Source: Natroniella acetigena (GTDB taxonomy: Bacteria; Bacillota; Halanaerobiia; Halobacteroidales; Halobacteroidaceae). Taken from it: a stretch of 64,000 nt of DNA. Every line of letters starts with the position of its first letter. Position 1 is the first letter of the stretch. Shown in pieces: positions 13,858 through 22,533 of this stretch. The stretch is taken from positions 27,664-91,663 of the forward strand of contig NZ_JALKBX010000004.1 of NCBI RefSeq assembly GCF_023227745.1. Reading direction: 5' to 3'. Below the pieces are notes generated by a model, which had not been told where the DNA came from, did no database searches, and saw only the letters and a list, made by a program, of their open reading frames with translations. Made by a program: the position numbers and the translations under genes.

Positions 13858-15216
13858 ATGAAAAGATTAAGGTTTTGTTTGTTTATCGGTTTGTTAATGA
13901 TAAGTCTAATTGTAGTTGGTTGTACTGGGGGACAAGAAGCTTTACAACAGGAAGAAGCAGAAGAGAATTTAGTTGTTTATAGTAGTTTTTATCCTTTATA
14001 TGATCTTGTTAATAAGATTGGTAGTGATAGGGTAGATGCTGAACTTGTTGTACCACATGGAACAGAGGTACATAGTTATGAACCTTCATCACGTAAGATT
14101 GCTCAAATTGAGCAAGGTGATCTGTTTTTATATAATGGATTGGAGTTAGAGCCATGGGCGGATAGGTTGGTAGAAAATTTAAGCTATACAGAGAGTAAGA
14201 CAATTAATGCTAGTGATTTTGTAAAGGTATTAGAATATGGAGATCATGACCATGATCATAGCCATGACCATCAAGGAGTAGATAAAGTTGAGCTTATTGA
14301 TAGAAGCCAGGATCAAGTTATAGCTGATTCTCATAATGACCATTGGCATGGTTCTATTCCAGAGATTAAGGTAGGAGAACATATTTCACTTGGTGCTATC
14401 TTTCGAGATGACCATGGTCATCAAATCACACTAGGAAATAATGAAAAATATCAATTTAATGCACGTATTGATTTTCATTCTCCAGAAGGTGTTGTAGAGG
14501 TAGTTTCTCATGGCGATCACCTACATTTACGAGGTGAGTCTGTTGGTGAGGTTGCAGTTATCTTTCAGCTATGGCATGATGAACATGCTGATTGGGAGTC
14601 ACCAGAGATGACAGTAAAGGTTGTTGAAGATAGGGGACATAGTTACGAAGATGATGACAATACTCATAGTCATTGTGATCATGGTCATGGGGAGTATGAC
14701 CCTCATATTTGGTTAAATCCAATCAATATGAGATTGATCGCAGAGCGATTAGTTGAAGAGTTAAGTGAATTAGATCCAGAAGGTGAAGAACTTTATCGAG
14801 CTAATTATAATAAGTTTGCTCAAGAAATAGAAGAGTTAGATCAAGAATATAAAGAAGTATTAGCCAATAGAAATAGTGATTATATCTTAGTCTCTCACTC
14901 AGCTTTTCAATATCTAGCAGAGAGATATGGTATGCAGGAATTTTCTGTAGCAGGTGTTAGCCCTCATCAAGAACCAACCCCAGCAGCTTTAGCTCGATTG
15001 AGTAAGGAAGTAAAAAAACATGAGTTAGAGTACATTTTTTTAGAAGTATTAGCTAGCCCTAGAACAGCAGAAGTCTTGGCTGAGGAAGCAGATTTGGAAG
15101 TTTTGAAATTAAATCCGATTGAAGGGCTACGACCAGAGGATGTAGAAGCAGGAGAGGATTACTTCTCAATTATGAGAAAGAATCTGACAACTTTAGAGAA
15201 AGCATTGGTGAATTAG
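13858..15216 (+). CDS. znuA: Zinc ABC transporter substrate-binding lipoprotein with inserted His-rich domain
   Basis: 452 residues, much longer than the usual 300 or so. There is a lipoprotein signal with Cys 22. The ZnuA N-lobe (about 38-128) holds the first metal His in VPHGTEVHSYEPS, and the C-lobe (about 280-452) has DPHIWLNP and VSHSAFQYLAERYG. The His-rich loop between them (HDHDHSHDH, then HSHCDHGHG) has been opened by about 125 residues (about 138-262). These form a beta-rich domain with its own HNDHWHG, DDHGH, HGDHLHL and WHDEHAD motifs, probably another zinc-binding module. It delivers zinc to ZnuBC and heads the operon behind a Zur-type operator. Confidence 0.88.
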   Translation: MKRLRFCLFIGLLMISLIVVGCTGGQEALQQEEAEENLVVYSSFYPLYDLVNKIGSDRVDAELVVPHGTEVHSYEPSSRKIAQIEQGDLFLYNGLELEPWADRLVENLSYTESKTINASDFVKVLEYGDHDHDHSHDHQGVDKVELIDRSQDQVIADSHNDHWHGSIPEIKVGEHISLGAIFRDDHGHQITLGNNEKYQFNARIDFHSPEGVVEVVSHGDHLHLRGESVGEVAVIFQLWHDEHADWESPEMTVKVVEDRGHSYEDDDNTHSHCDHGHGEYDPHIWLNPINMRLIAERLVEELSELDPEGEELYRANYNKFAQEIEELDQEYKEVLANRNSDYILVSHSAFQYLAERYGMQEFSVAGVSPHQEPTPAALARLSKEVKKHELEYIFLEVLASPRTAEVLAEEADLEVLKLNPIEGLRPEDVEAGEDYFSIMRKNLTTLEKALVN

Positions 15217-15217
15217 A

Positions 15218-15985
15218 ATGAAAGAAAAAGTAGTAGAGATTAATAATTTATCTTTTAAATATAATAATAAACTCATTTTAGATGATATTAATCTGGAAGT
15301 CAATAAAGGTGATTTTGTCGCCTTTATTGGCCCTAATGGTTCAGGGAAGAGTACTTTATTGAAGTTATTAGTAGGGGTTTTAAGTTTTAAAATGGGGGAG
15401 ATTAAACTTCTAGATCAGCCAATAAGTAAGTTTAATAACTGGACAAAGGTAGGATATATTTCTCAGAAGGCACGAGACTTTAATAGTAGTTTTCCAGCTA
15501 CTGTTAAAGAGGTTGTAGGGGCCAATCTTTATTCAAAGATGGGAATCTTTAAATTCTTAACTAATAAATTAAGTAAGAAGGTTGAGCAAGCTTTAGAACT
15601 TGTTAATATGTTAGAATATAAGAATAGAACGATTGGTGAGTTATCAGGGGGACAACAACAGAGGGTCTTTATCGCTAGAACCCTAGTCAATGATCCAGAA
15701 ATAATTTTGTTAGATGAGCCGCTAGTAGGGGTTGATGCTCAAGCACAAGATGATTTTTATCAATTAATTGGCCGGCTAAATCGAAAATTAGAGATTACAA
15801 TAATAATGATCTCTCATGATATCAATATGATCAGTAGTCAAGCGGATAAGATTGTCTGTTTTTCTGATCAGAAGCTTTATCTTCATCAAACGGAGGAGTT
15901 TGACTACCTTGCTTATCTCAACCAGATAAAAACAAGTAATAGTATCTTAGTTCCAGAGCATAATCATCAGGTGGTGAATACTTAA
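15218..15985 (+). CDS. znuC: Zinc ABC transporter ATP-binding protein
   Basis: 255 residues. Walker A is GPNGSGKST (about 38-46), the signature is LSGGQQQRVF, Walker B is IILLDEPLVGVD, and the switch His lies in MISHD. It energises zinc import. It starts one base after the znuA stop and is followed two bases later by znuB, a tight operon. No separate promoter is seen. Confidence 0.9.
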   Translation: MKEKVVEINNLSFKYNNKLILDDINLEVNKGDFVAFIGPNGSGKSTLLKLLVGVLSFKMGEIKLLDQPISKFNNWTKVGYISQKARDFNSSFPATVKEVVGANLYSKMGIFKFLTNKLSKKVEQALELVNMLEYKNRTIGELSGGQQQRVFIARTLVNDPEIILLDEPLVGVDAQAQDDFYQLIGRLNRKLEITIIMISHDINMISSQADKIVCFSDQKLYLHQTEEFDYLAYLNQIKTSNSILVPEHNHQVVNT

Positions 15986-15987
15986 TA

Positions 15988-16839
15988 ATGGTAGAAATTT
16001 TTAGCTATTCTTTTATGCAACGTGCCTTTATAGTTGGCAATATTATAGCTATCATCTGTCCATTAGTAGGGGTATTTTTAGTTTTGAAAAGGTTATCATT
16101 GATTGGACATACTTTATCTCATGTAGCTTTAGCAGGAGTAGCGCTGGGGATGATTTTAGGTGTTTATCCTGTTTATGCTGCTTTATTGGTTTCAGTTTTA
16201 GCAGCCTTAGGGATTGAAAAATTACGGAAAGATTATAAGGATTATGCTGAATTATCCTTATCAATAATTTTAGCTATTGGTTTAGGGGTAGCTACCATAT
16301 TAATCAGTTTAAGTAATAACAATTCTGGGGTCTTTAGTTATTTGTTTGGTAGTATATCGTTAATCACAAGGCAGGATTTATTTGTAGTAATTCCATTAGG
16401 GTTATTGATTATTGGTATAATATCATTCTTATATTATGGATTTTTCTTTTTAGCTTTTAATGAAGAAGATGCAAAGTTGGCTGGAGTTCCTGTTAGATTA
16501 TTGAATCTGTTGTTTATAATTTTAGTGTCGATCACTATTTCTTTATCAATGAGGATCATTGGTAGTTTGCTGGTCTCCTCTTTAATTACGTTGCCAGTAG
16601 CAACAAGTTTACAACTTGCTAAGAGTTTTAAACAGACTATCCTTTATAGTGTGGTATTTAGTATGTTGGCCCTGAATACAGGTTTGATCAGTTCTTTTTA
16701 TTATGATTTAGCACCAGGGGGAACTATTATAATTGTTAGTGTATTTTATTTATTAGGAGCAATTTTATATAAAAATATTAAAAAATTAATTTATCAGAGC
16801 AAAATTGAAAATCTAGAATTAGAAGTTAAGGATAGTTAA
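15988..16839 (+). CDS. znuB: Zinc ABC transporter permease
   Basis: 283 residues of the ABC-3 permease family with seven to eight membrane segments. The family start GNIIAIICPLVGVFLVLKRLSLIGHTLSHVALAGVALG is very clear, and the EEAA-like cytoplasmic loop LSLSMRIIGSLLVSSLITLPVATS is present. It forms the membrane channel with ZnuA and ZnuC and is the last gene of the operon. Repeat C follows it and no strong terminator is seen first. Confidence 0.9.
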   Translation: MVEIFSYSFMQRAFIVGNIIAIICPLVGVFLVLKRLSLIGHTLSHVALAGVALGMILGVYPVYAALLVSVLAALGIEKLRKDYKDYAELSLSIILAIGLGVATILISLSNNNSGVFSYLFGSISLITRQDLFVVIPLGLLIIGIISFLYYGFFFLAFNEEDAKLAGVPVRLLNLLFIILVSITISLSMRIIGSLLVSSLITLPVATSLQLAKSFKQTILYSVVFSMLALNTGLISSFYYDLAPGGTIIIVSVFYLLGAILYKNIKKLIYQSKIENLELEVKDS

Positions 16840-16887
16840 GTTAAAGTTTGATTAAATCCGTACTAACTTAATATGATTTTTGGTATT

Positions 16888-17212
16888 ATTACAATTATGT
16901 GTCACTTTGTGACACATAATTGAGTTGACAGTGTACGGTGTACAGTTTACAGTTAAGATCAAAACCTTAAAAAATTAAGACCTCTGAAATGCCTTATGTT
17001 CGCAGGTTTAGAGTGATTTTGATTTAAGATTATAATGGTTTTCCTTCGGGTTTTTTAAACCCTTCGTGATGAAAAAATCCGCTCTTAGATTTTTTCTATC
17101 CACTGTCAACCGTCCCTACAGGTCTTTGTCAAGACCTTTCGTGAAAACTATAGAAACCATATCAACTGTAAACTGTACACTGATATTTAGTGGCAAAGTG
17201 CCACTAAATATC
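16888..17212. repeat. Palindrome-ended intergenic repeat, copy C, with inserted hairpin modules
   Basis: Left hairpin 16894-16920 and right hairpin 17182-17212 as in copies A and B. The middle is enlarged by small stem-loops joined by CTTCGTGA-like linkers: GGGTTT/AAACCC near 17050, GAAAAAATC/GATTTTTTC near 17070-17095, and GGTCTT/AAGACC near 17122-17140. Copy D shares the first two. The conserved tail follows at 17213-17255 and ends in TTGACG, 48 bases before the Fur-family start. Confidence 0.8.
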
Positions 17213-17302
17213 AGTAAAAGGTAAGGTGATTAGAAAATTATATATTAAGTTGACGTACATCAGTTTGATTGCTAAAAATGAAGAAGCAAATGAGGGGTTA
17301 AG

Positions 17303-17734
17303 ATGGATGAACTAATGTTGTGGAAAGAAAAGTTGAAGGAGAAAGGGATTAGGTGGACTAAACAACGCGCTGCTCTTTTAAGGGTATTGCTTCAGATTAA
17401 AAGACCTTTATCAGCCCAAGAGATATTTCTCGAATTGGAAACAGAAGGGGTTGATTTAAGATTATCAACTGTCTATCGAAATCTTAACTGCTTTAAATCT
17501 AATGGGATTGTTAAAAATTTTAATTTTGATGAACAGGAAAATAAATTTGAATTAATTAAAGGAGAGCACCACCATCACTTAATCTGTATTAATTGTGAGG
17601 AAGTTAAACCATTAGACTGTCCTTTACAAGAATTTGAAGCTGAAGTAGATCAAGAAACAGATTATGCTATTTTAGAGCATAGGATGAAGATGTATGGTAT
17701 TTGTCCTAATTGTCAAAAAGATACTGCTGATTAA
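17303..17734 (+). CDS. zur: Fur-family metalloregulator, probable zinc repressor Zur
   Basis: 143 residues. There is an N-terminal winged helix (TKQRAALLRVLLQIKRPLSAQEI; LSTVYRNLNCF) and the metal-binding part GEHHHHLICINCEEV, with the structural zinc pairs CINC and CPNC. Fur, PerR and Zur cannot be split surely by sequence. The gene follows znuACB and a matching 7-1-7 operator stands before znuA, so Zur is the best reading. The start is preceded by a weak GAGGGG site. The TTGACG tail of repeat C lies directly upstream. Confidence 0.8.
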   Translation: MDELMLWKEKLKEKGIRWTKQRAALLRVLLQIKRPLSAQEIFLELETEGVDLRLSTVYRNLNCFKSNGIVKNFNFDEQENKFELIKGEHHHHLICINCEEVKPLDCPLQEFEAEVDQETDYAILEHRMKMYGICPNCQKDTAD

Positions 17735-17793
17735 TATCTGTTTCTGCTGTAGAGAAGTAGAAGATAACAAGTTTAATTTATATAAGTTACCAC

Positions 17794-17901
17794 TTGACAT
17801 TTAAACTTATATTTGTTAATCTTGCTTTGGGATTTCCAGAATAAGGTTTTTGGATGAGCGATCTGAGTTACTTAGCTATGCTAAGAGCTCAGATTTTTTT
17901 A
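17794..17901 (+). promoter_or_regulatory. kamA promoter and leader terminator (attenuator candidate)
   Basis: TTGACA (17794-17799), 17 bp, TAATCT (17817-17822) is a good sigma-A promoter. The transcript would start near 17829 and meet an intrinsic terminator at 17861-17901. Its outer stem is ATCTGAG/CTCAGAT and its inner stem CTTAGC/GCTAAG, followed by T7. The kamA site lies 30 bases later. No competing antiterminator stem is evident. Confidence 0.65.
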
Positions 17902-17931
17902 TTATTAGCTAATTTTAGGAGGAGATAAGAG

Positions 17932-19203
17932 ATGGAGTTTACTGAAATTAAGGAACAATGGTCTTGCAGTGAAGAGGAATGGAATAATTGGCATTGGCAA
18001 TTGGAAAATAGGATTACAACTGTAGAGAAATTAACGAGTAGATTTGATATCCCTACTAGTAAAGTAGAGGAAATTAGAAAAGCAACTAAAATTTTTCCAA
18101 TGTCGATTACTCCTTATTATGTTTCATTGATTGATTTTGAAAATAAAGATTGCCCAATTAAGAAGCAGGCAATCCCAGATAAGTTAGAATTGGATAATTC
18201 CAATTATGAAATGGATGATCCGTTATGTGAAGATGAAGATTCTCCAGTTGATGGCTTAACCCACCGCTATCCCGATCGAGTTTTATTATTAGTTACGAAT
18301 GAATGTTCAATGTTTTGTCGCCATTGTACTCGAAAAAGAAAGGTAGGAGATGAAAAACAACCGATTGACTTTGCTCAGATTGAAGAAGGAATTAATTATA
18401 TAAGAAATAATCCTCAGATTAGAGATGTTTTATTATCAGGTGGGGACCCGTTATTAGTTGATCTAGAGAAATTAAGAATGATTATTACTAAATTGAAGGA
18501 AATACCACATGTAGAGGTAGTAAGGATAGGAACTAGAATTCCTGTAGTTTTACCACAGAGGATTGATGATTCTTTAGTAGAAATGTTGCAAGAGGTTGGT
18601 CCGGTCTGGATTAATACCCATTTTAATCATGAACAAGAGATAACTGCAGAATCTAAAAAGGCATTGGATAAACTAGCTAATGCAGGAGTCCCTTTAGGTA
18701 ATCAGACTGTTTTATTACGAGATGTTAATGATTGTCCTGAGATAATTAAGGATTTAATGCATAAGTTGGTAAAAAATAGAGTCAGACCTTATTATATGTA
18801 TCAGTGTGATTTATCGCAAGGAATTGAGCATTTTAGAACACCGGTAGCTAAAGGAATAGAAATTATGGAGCATTTGATTGGTCATACTTCTGGTATGGCA
18901 GTACCTCGTTATGTAGTTGATGCTCCAGGTGGAGGTGGAAAAATACCAGTAACCCCTAATTATTTACTATCTTCATCCAGCCGAAAGACTATTTTGAGAA
19001 ATTTTGAAGGAACAATTACAGTTTATACTGAGCCAGAAGTTAGACCACATAACTGTCCACCGGAATGTAATATTTGTGAGCAGCCTTTTGATGATCAAGA
19101 TGAAGAGCAGGAAAAAGTTGGATTAGAGCGTTTGTTTGCTGAAGATGATGATGTGATCAGTTTAAAGACGGGGGAGAGAAGTTATGCAAGCTATAATGGA
19201 TAA
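17932..19203 (+). CDS. kamA: Lysine 2,3-aminomutase
   Basis: A 423-residue radical-SAM and PLP enzyme. The cluster motif CSMFCRHC holds Cys 125, 129 and 132. The PLP lysine lies in DAPGGGGKIPVTPNY, at Lys 337. A C-terminal Cys-rich stretch (CPPECNICEQP) matches the zinc site of the family. It converts L-alpha-lysine to beta-lysine. The next gene is ablB, and together they make N-epsilon-acetyl-beta-lysine, a compatible solute used under salt stress. Start ATG after AGGAGGAG. A leader terminator lies upstream. Confidence 0.93.
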   Translation: MEFTEIKEQWSCSEEEWNNWHWQLENRITTVEKLTSRFDIPTSKVEEIRKATKIFPMSITPYYVSLIDFENKDCPIKKQAIPDKLELDNSNYEMDDPLCEDEDSPVDGLTHRYPDRVLLLVTNECSMFCRHCTRKRKVGDEKQPIDFAQIEEGINYIRNNPQIRDVLLSGGDPLLVDLEKLRMIITKLKEIPHVEVVRIGTRIPVVLPQRIDDSLVEMLQEVGPVWINTHFNHEQEITAESKKALDKLANAGVPLGNQTVLLRDVNDCPEIIKDLMHKLVKNRVRPYYMYQCDLSQGIEHFRTPVAKGIEIMEHLIGHTSGMAVPRYVVDAPGGGGKIPVTPNYLLSSSSRKTILRNFEGTITVYTEPEVRPHNCPPECNICEQPFDDQDEEQEKVGLERLFAEDDDVISLKTGERSYASYNG

Positions 19204-20044
19204 GAGGCAAGATGAGTTATTTAATTTAAAAGGAACTGATTATCAAGCCCAAGTTAATCTATCTTCCTTCAATAAACGGATTGTACTCAAGAAGTATTGC
19301 GGGACTAATTTGTCAGGTTTAGTAAGGGAATTAATAGCTATTGCTCATAGTAGAAACTTAACTAAGATTTGGGTTAAAGCTTATGTCAAGGATAAAGAAG
19401 ATTTTGAGAGCATTGGTTTTGAATCTGAGGCAGTTATTAAGTCATTTTATGGTTCAGAAGATGCAATTGTAATGGCTTTCTATTTAACCGAAGATAGAAG
19501 AGAGAGTTACAATAAAAAGGAAAAGGAAGAATTAGTAAGTAAAGTTAAATCAAATGAGCAGGATAATGAACTCACTTTGCCAGCTGGATATAATTTTAGA
19601 TTAGCTACTGAGAATGATTTGATTCAGTTGTCTAATTTATATGATGATGTTTTTAGTAGTTATCCCTATCCAATCATGAGAGAAGATTATTTAAAGCAGA
19701 TGAGAAAGAAAGGAACTATTTATGGAGTTATTACTAAAGAGGGAGAGGTAGTTTCAGCTGCAGCTGCCGAAACACTCTCAGAATATAAAAATGCAGAGTT
19801 GACTGATTTTGCTACTCATGTTGAGCATAGAGGACAAGGGTTAGCAGCATATTTACTGAAGAAAATAGAAGAAGAATTAATAATCAATAATTATAAATCA
19901 TTGTATACAATTGCTCGGGCTAATGTTTTTGGAATCAATAAAATTTTTAGTAGTGCTAATTATGAATATACAGGAAGGTTGATTCAAAACTGTAATATTG
20001 CTGATGATTTTGAAGATATGAATGTCTGGAGTAAGGTGATTTAA
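19184..20044 (+). CDS. ablB: Beta-lysine N-epsilon-acetyltransferase
   Basis: 286 residues with a C-terminal GNAT fold (about 130-285); the acetyl-CoA loop is visible as ATHVEHRGQGLAAYLLKKIE. The N-terminal part (about 15-105) is the AblB-specific region with KIWVKAYVKD. It overlaps kamA by 20 bases, so translation is coupled. It acetylates beta-lysine to the osmolyte N-epsilon-acetyl-beta-lysine, known from methanogens and some bacteria. The start could also be ATG 19196. A terminator follows at once. Confidence 0.9.
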   Translation: MQAIMDKRQDELFNLKGTDYQAQVNLSSFNKRIVLKKYCGTNLSGLVRELIAIAHSRNLTKIWVKAYVKDKEDFESIGFESEAVIKSFYGSEDAIVMAFYLTEDRRESYNKKEKEELVSKVKSNEQDNELTLPAGYNFRLATENDLIQLSNLYDDVFSSYPYPIMREDYLKQMRKKGTIYGVITKEGEVVSAAAAETLSEYKNAELTDFATHVEHRGQGLAAYLLKKIEEELIINNYKSLYTIARANVFGINKIFSSANYEYTGRLIQNCNIADDFEDMNVWSKVI

Positions 20045-20050
20045 TTATTA

Positions 20051-20077
20051 GGGAGCAGCTTTGCTGCTCCTATTTTT
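20051..20077 (+). terminator. Terminator after ablB
   Basis: GGAGCAGC-TTT-GCTGCTCC followed by TATTTTT. Confidence 0.9.
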
Positions 20078-20220
20078 AGTTTGAACCTTTTAATTGAATA
20101 AAAAAATTGCTTAAGAGATATAATTAAAAGTGAATCTAACTAAAAAAGCCACTAATTATAAAAAATTGAAGGACTAATTGCTCTTGTGCTGAAGTATGAA
20201 AGAGAAATTCAAATTAACTG

Positions 20221-20249
20221 TTGAATTATTATTCATATAGATGTATAAT
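20221..20249 (+). promoter_or_regulatory. Arginine-type promoter with ARG box, far upstream of argG
   Basis: TTGAAT, 17 bp, TATAAT, with the perfect palindrome TGAATTATTATTCA (20222-20235) across the -35. It closely resembles the argF promoter at 8808. The argG start is 565 bases downstream, so a long leader would be made. Confidence 0.65.
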
Positions 20250-20813
20250 AATAACCAATAAGAACTTAGGAGAATATAGTTTAATATCATGTGCGTTAAT
20301 TTGTTTTTTATTGATATATAGCGTCACCTTTTAAAATTAAGACCTTAAACTAATAAACTTCAAAATCAGTTTCGAGCGGGCTAAAAATTAGCCCTTCCTC
20401 GACTGAATTTTTTACTGCAAAAACATTTAGGAAAAAAAGCTAAAAAACCAGAGGAAAATTTAAACTCGCTATTCAAAGCTAAATCTCTGCTTAAAATTAA
20501 TTTTACTACTTAATATTTAAATATTAAGCCCTTTTCCGAAGCTTAAACGCAGAAACTATGCTTAGCTCAAACATAAATTTTCTTAAAACCTAATTAAAAC
20601 CTTAAAGGTCAAAACCAAACTAACCTTTAAATATATAGGCTTTTTAGGAGTCTTAGATTTTCAAGGTTTTGACCTTTAATTGTAAATTGTACATTCCGTC
20701 AATTGTCAATTGTGAGCTTTATTATAATAAAATTTCACTTTAAACTCTTTATAATATTGAAATTTGGCTTGAATTATCGTGTATGAATAATATAAACCAA
20801 GGGGGAATTTAAG
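20250..20813 (+). other. Long argG leader with repeat remnants
   Basis: No gene is supported here. There is a short stem at GGGCTAA/TTAGCCC near 20380-20395. At 20597-20722 a decayed repeat shows AAGGTCAAAACC/GGTTTTGACCTT inverted arms and TTGTAAATTGTACATT and TCAATTGTCAATTG units, like those in the palindrome-ended family. Just before argG, TTGAATTATCG and TATGAATAATATA (about 20772-20798) could be a second promoter or ARG-like site. Confidence 0.5.
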
Positions 20814-22019
20814 ATGAAAAAAGAGATTAATAAGATTGTTATGGCTTATTCAGGAGGTTTGGATACATCAGTTGCTATTAAATGGTTGCAAGATAAATAT
20901 GGTGTAGAAGTTGTGACTTATTCAGCAGATGTAGGACAGAATGAACCATTAGCACCGGTTAAAGAGAAAGCTTTAGAAACAGGAGCGGTTGCAGCTTATG
21001 TTGATGATTTAAAGGAAGAATTTTTAACTGATTATGCATTTAAGGGGTTGAAAGCAGGAGCAATCTATGAAGATAAATATCCATTAACTACTGCCTATTC
21101 TCGTCCATTAATTGCTAAAAAGATGATTGAAGTAGCTAAAAAAGAAGGAGCAGATGCTGTAGCTCATGGCTGTACTGGAAAGGGGAATGATCAGGTGCGC
21201 TTTGATGTCTCATTTCAAGCTTTAGCTCCAGGGATTGAAATTGTAGCTCCATTAAGAAAATGGGAGTTTAATTCTCGAGCAGAACAGATTGAGTATGCAG
21301 AAGAGAAAGGGATTCCAGTAGGAGCTACTAAAGAAAGCCCTTATAGTATAGATCGAAATATGTTAGGTGTTAGTATTGAATGTGGAATCTTAGAAGATCC
21401 AGCTCAAGAACCACCAGAGGATGTATATCAAATTACTACTGCTCCTGAAGATGCACCGGAGGAGCCTGAATATGTGGAACTTGAATTTAAGAATGGAGAA
21501 CCAGTTGTTTTAAATGGAGAAGAGATGGATCCAGTCAGCTTAGTATTTGCCTTAAATGAAGTAGCCACTAGGCATGGAGTCGGCAGAATTGATATGGTAG
21601 AGAATCGATTGGTAGGAATTAAGTCGCGAGAAATTTATGAGGTGCCAGCTTATACAGTATTACAGGAGGCTCATAGCCAGCTAGAAGATTTAGTACTAGA
21701 TAGAGAGACAGCTCATTATAAACAGTCAGTTGCCGATAAGTATTCCGAATTGGTCTATTATGGACAATGGTTCTCTCCACTTAGAGAAGCGTTAGATGCT
21801 TTAGTTGATTATACACAACAATATGTTAATGGAACGATTAGAGTTAAACTATATAAAGGTAGTTGTACGGTAGTTGGAAGAGAATCTAACAATTCATTAT
21901 ATCAAGAAAATTTAGCTACTTATGATAAATCGGATATATTCAACCATGAGTCAGCGATTGGATTTATTGAATTGTTTGGGTTACCATTAAAGGTTCATGG
22001 AAAGATCCATAATGAGTAA
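20814..22019 (+). CDS. argG: Argininosuccinate synthase
   Basis: 401 residues, the standard size. The ATP-binding motif AYSGGLDTSVAIKWL lies at about 10-24, followed by the conserved GCTGKGNDQVRFD and RNMLGVSIECGILEDP. It joins citrulline and aspartate to argininosuccinate. AAGGGGGAA precedes the ATG. The operon continues with a GNAT gene overlapping the stop codon and then argH, so the enzyme acts directly before ArgH. Confidence 0.95.
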   Translation: MKKEINKIVMAYSGGLDTSVAIKWLQDKYGVEVVTYSADVGQNEPLAPVKEKALETGAVAAYVDDLKEEFLTDYAFKGLKAGAIYEDKYPLTTAYSRPLIAKKMIEVAKKEGADAVAHGCTGKGNDQVRFDVSFQALAPGIEIVAPLRKWEFNSRAEQIEYAEEKGIPVGATKESPYSIDRNMLGVSIECGILEDPAQEPPEDVYQITTAPEDAPEEPEYVELEFKNGEPVVLNGEEMDPVSLVFALNEVATRHGVGRIDMVENRLVGIKSREIYEVPAYTVLQEAHSQLEDLVLDRETAHYKQSVADKYSELVYYGQWFSPLREALDALVDYTQQYVNGTIRVKLYKGSCTVVGRESNNSLYQENLATYDKSDIFNHESAIGFIELFGLPLKVHGKIHNE

Positions 22020-22518
22020 ATTAGCTGTAAGCTATCAGGAAACGGAGGGAAAGGAAGTTAGAATTAGAAAAGCTACTAGTCAAGATGTTAAATTGATCTT
22101 TGATTTGACTAAGCGGATCTTTCAAGATTATAATGTACCTAATAATTCTTCGGTTTCCCCTGCCTTATTAGAGACGAAAGAGGATGTTAAAGAAGATATT
22201 GAAACTAAAGAAGTCTTAGTTGCTATTTCTAATAATAAACCAGTTGGCTCGGTTCGTTATTATTCTTTAGCTGAAAATAAATTTTATTTGAGTAGATTAG
22301 GAGTTTTAGCTGGTTATCGTGGCCAAAAGATCGGTTCTAAGCTAGTTACTGCTGTTGAGAAGCAGGTTCGAGCTCAAGGTGGAGAGAAGATTATACTCCA
22401 TTCTGCTTATAAATTAAAGAAGTTATTGCGATTTTATCAGAATTTAGGATATCAAATTAGTGGCTTACAAAATAAAAGTGATTATACTCGGGCAATAATC
22501 AGTAAGGAGTTAATCTAG
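22012..22518 (+). CDS. GNAT N-acetyltransferase in the arginine operon, possible N-acetylglutamate synthase
   Basis: About 168 residues from ATG 22012, which overlaps the argG stop (AATGAGTAA); ATG 21997 is an alternative five codons earlier. The GNAT core has the acetyl-CoA loop LGVLAGYRGQKIGSKLV and a later LRFYQNLGYQISG. Because it sits between argG and argH, glutamate acetylation for arginine synthesis is a fair guess; related GNAT domains are fused to ArgH in some bacteria. No residue that I can see proves the substrate. Confidence 0.65.
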   Translation: MSKLAVSYQETEGKEVRIRKATSQDVKLIFDLTKRIFQDYNVPNNSSVSPALLETKEDVKEDIETKEVLVAISNNKPVGSVRYYSLAENKFYLSRLGVLAGYRGQKIGSKLVTAVEKQVRAQGGEKIILHSAYKLKKLLRFYQNLGYQISGLQNKSDYTRAIISKELI

Positions 22519-22533
22519 GGGAGGAGCAATAGT

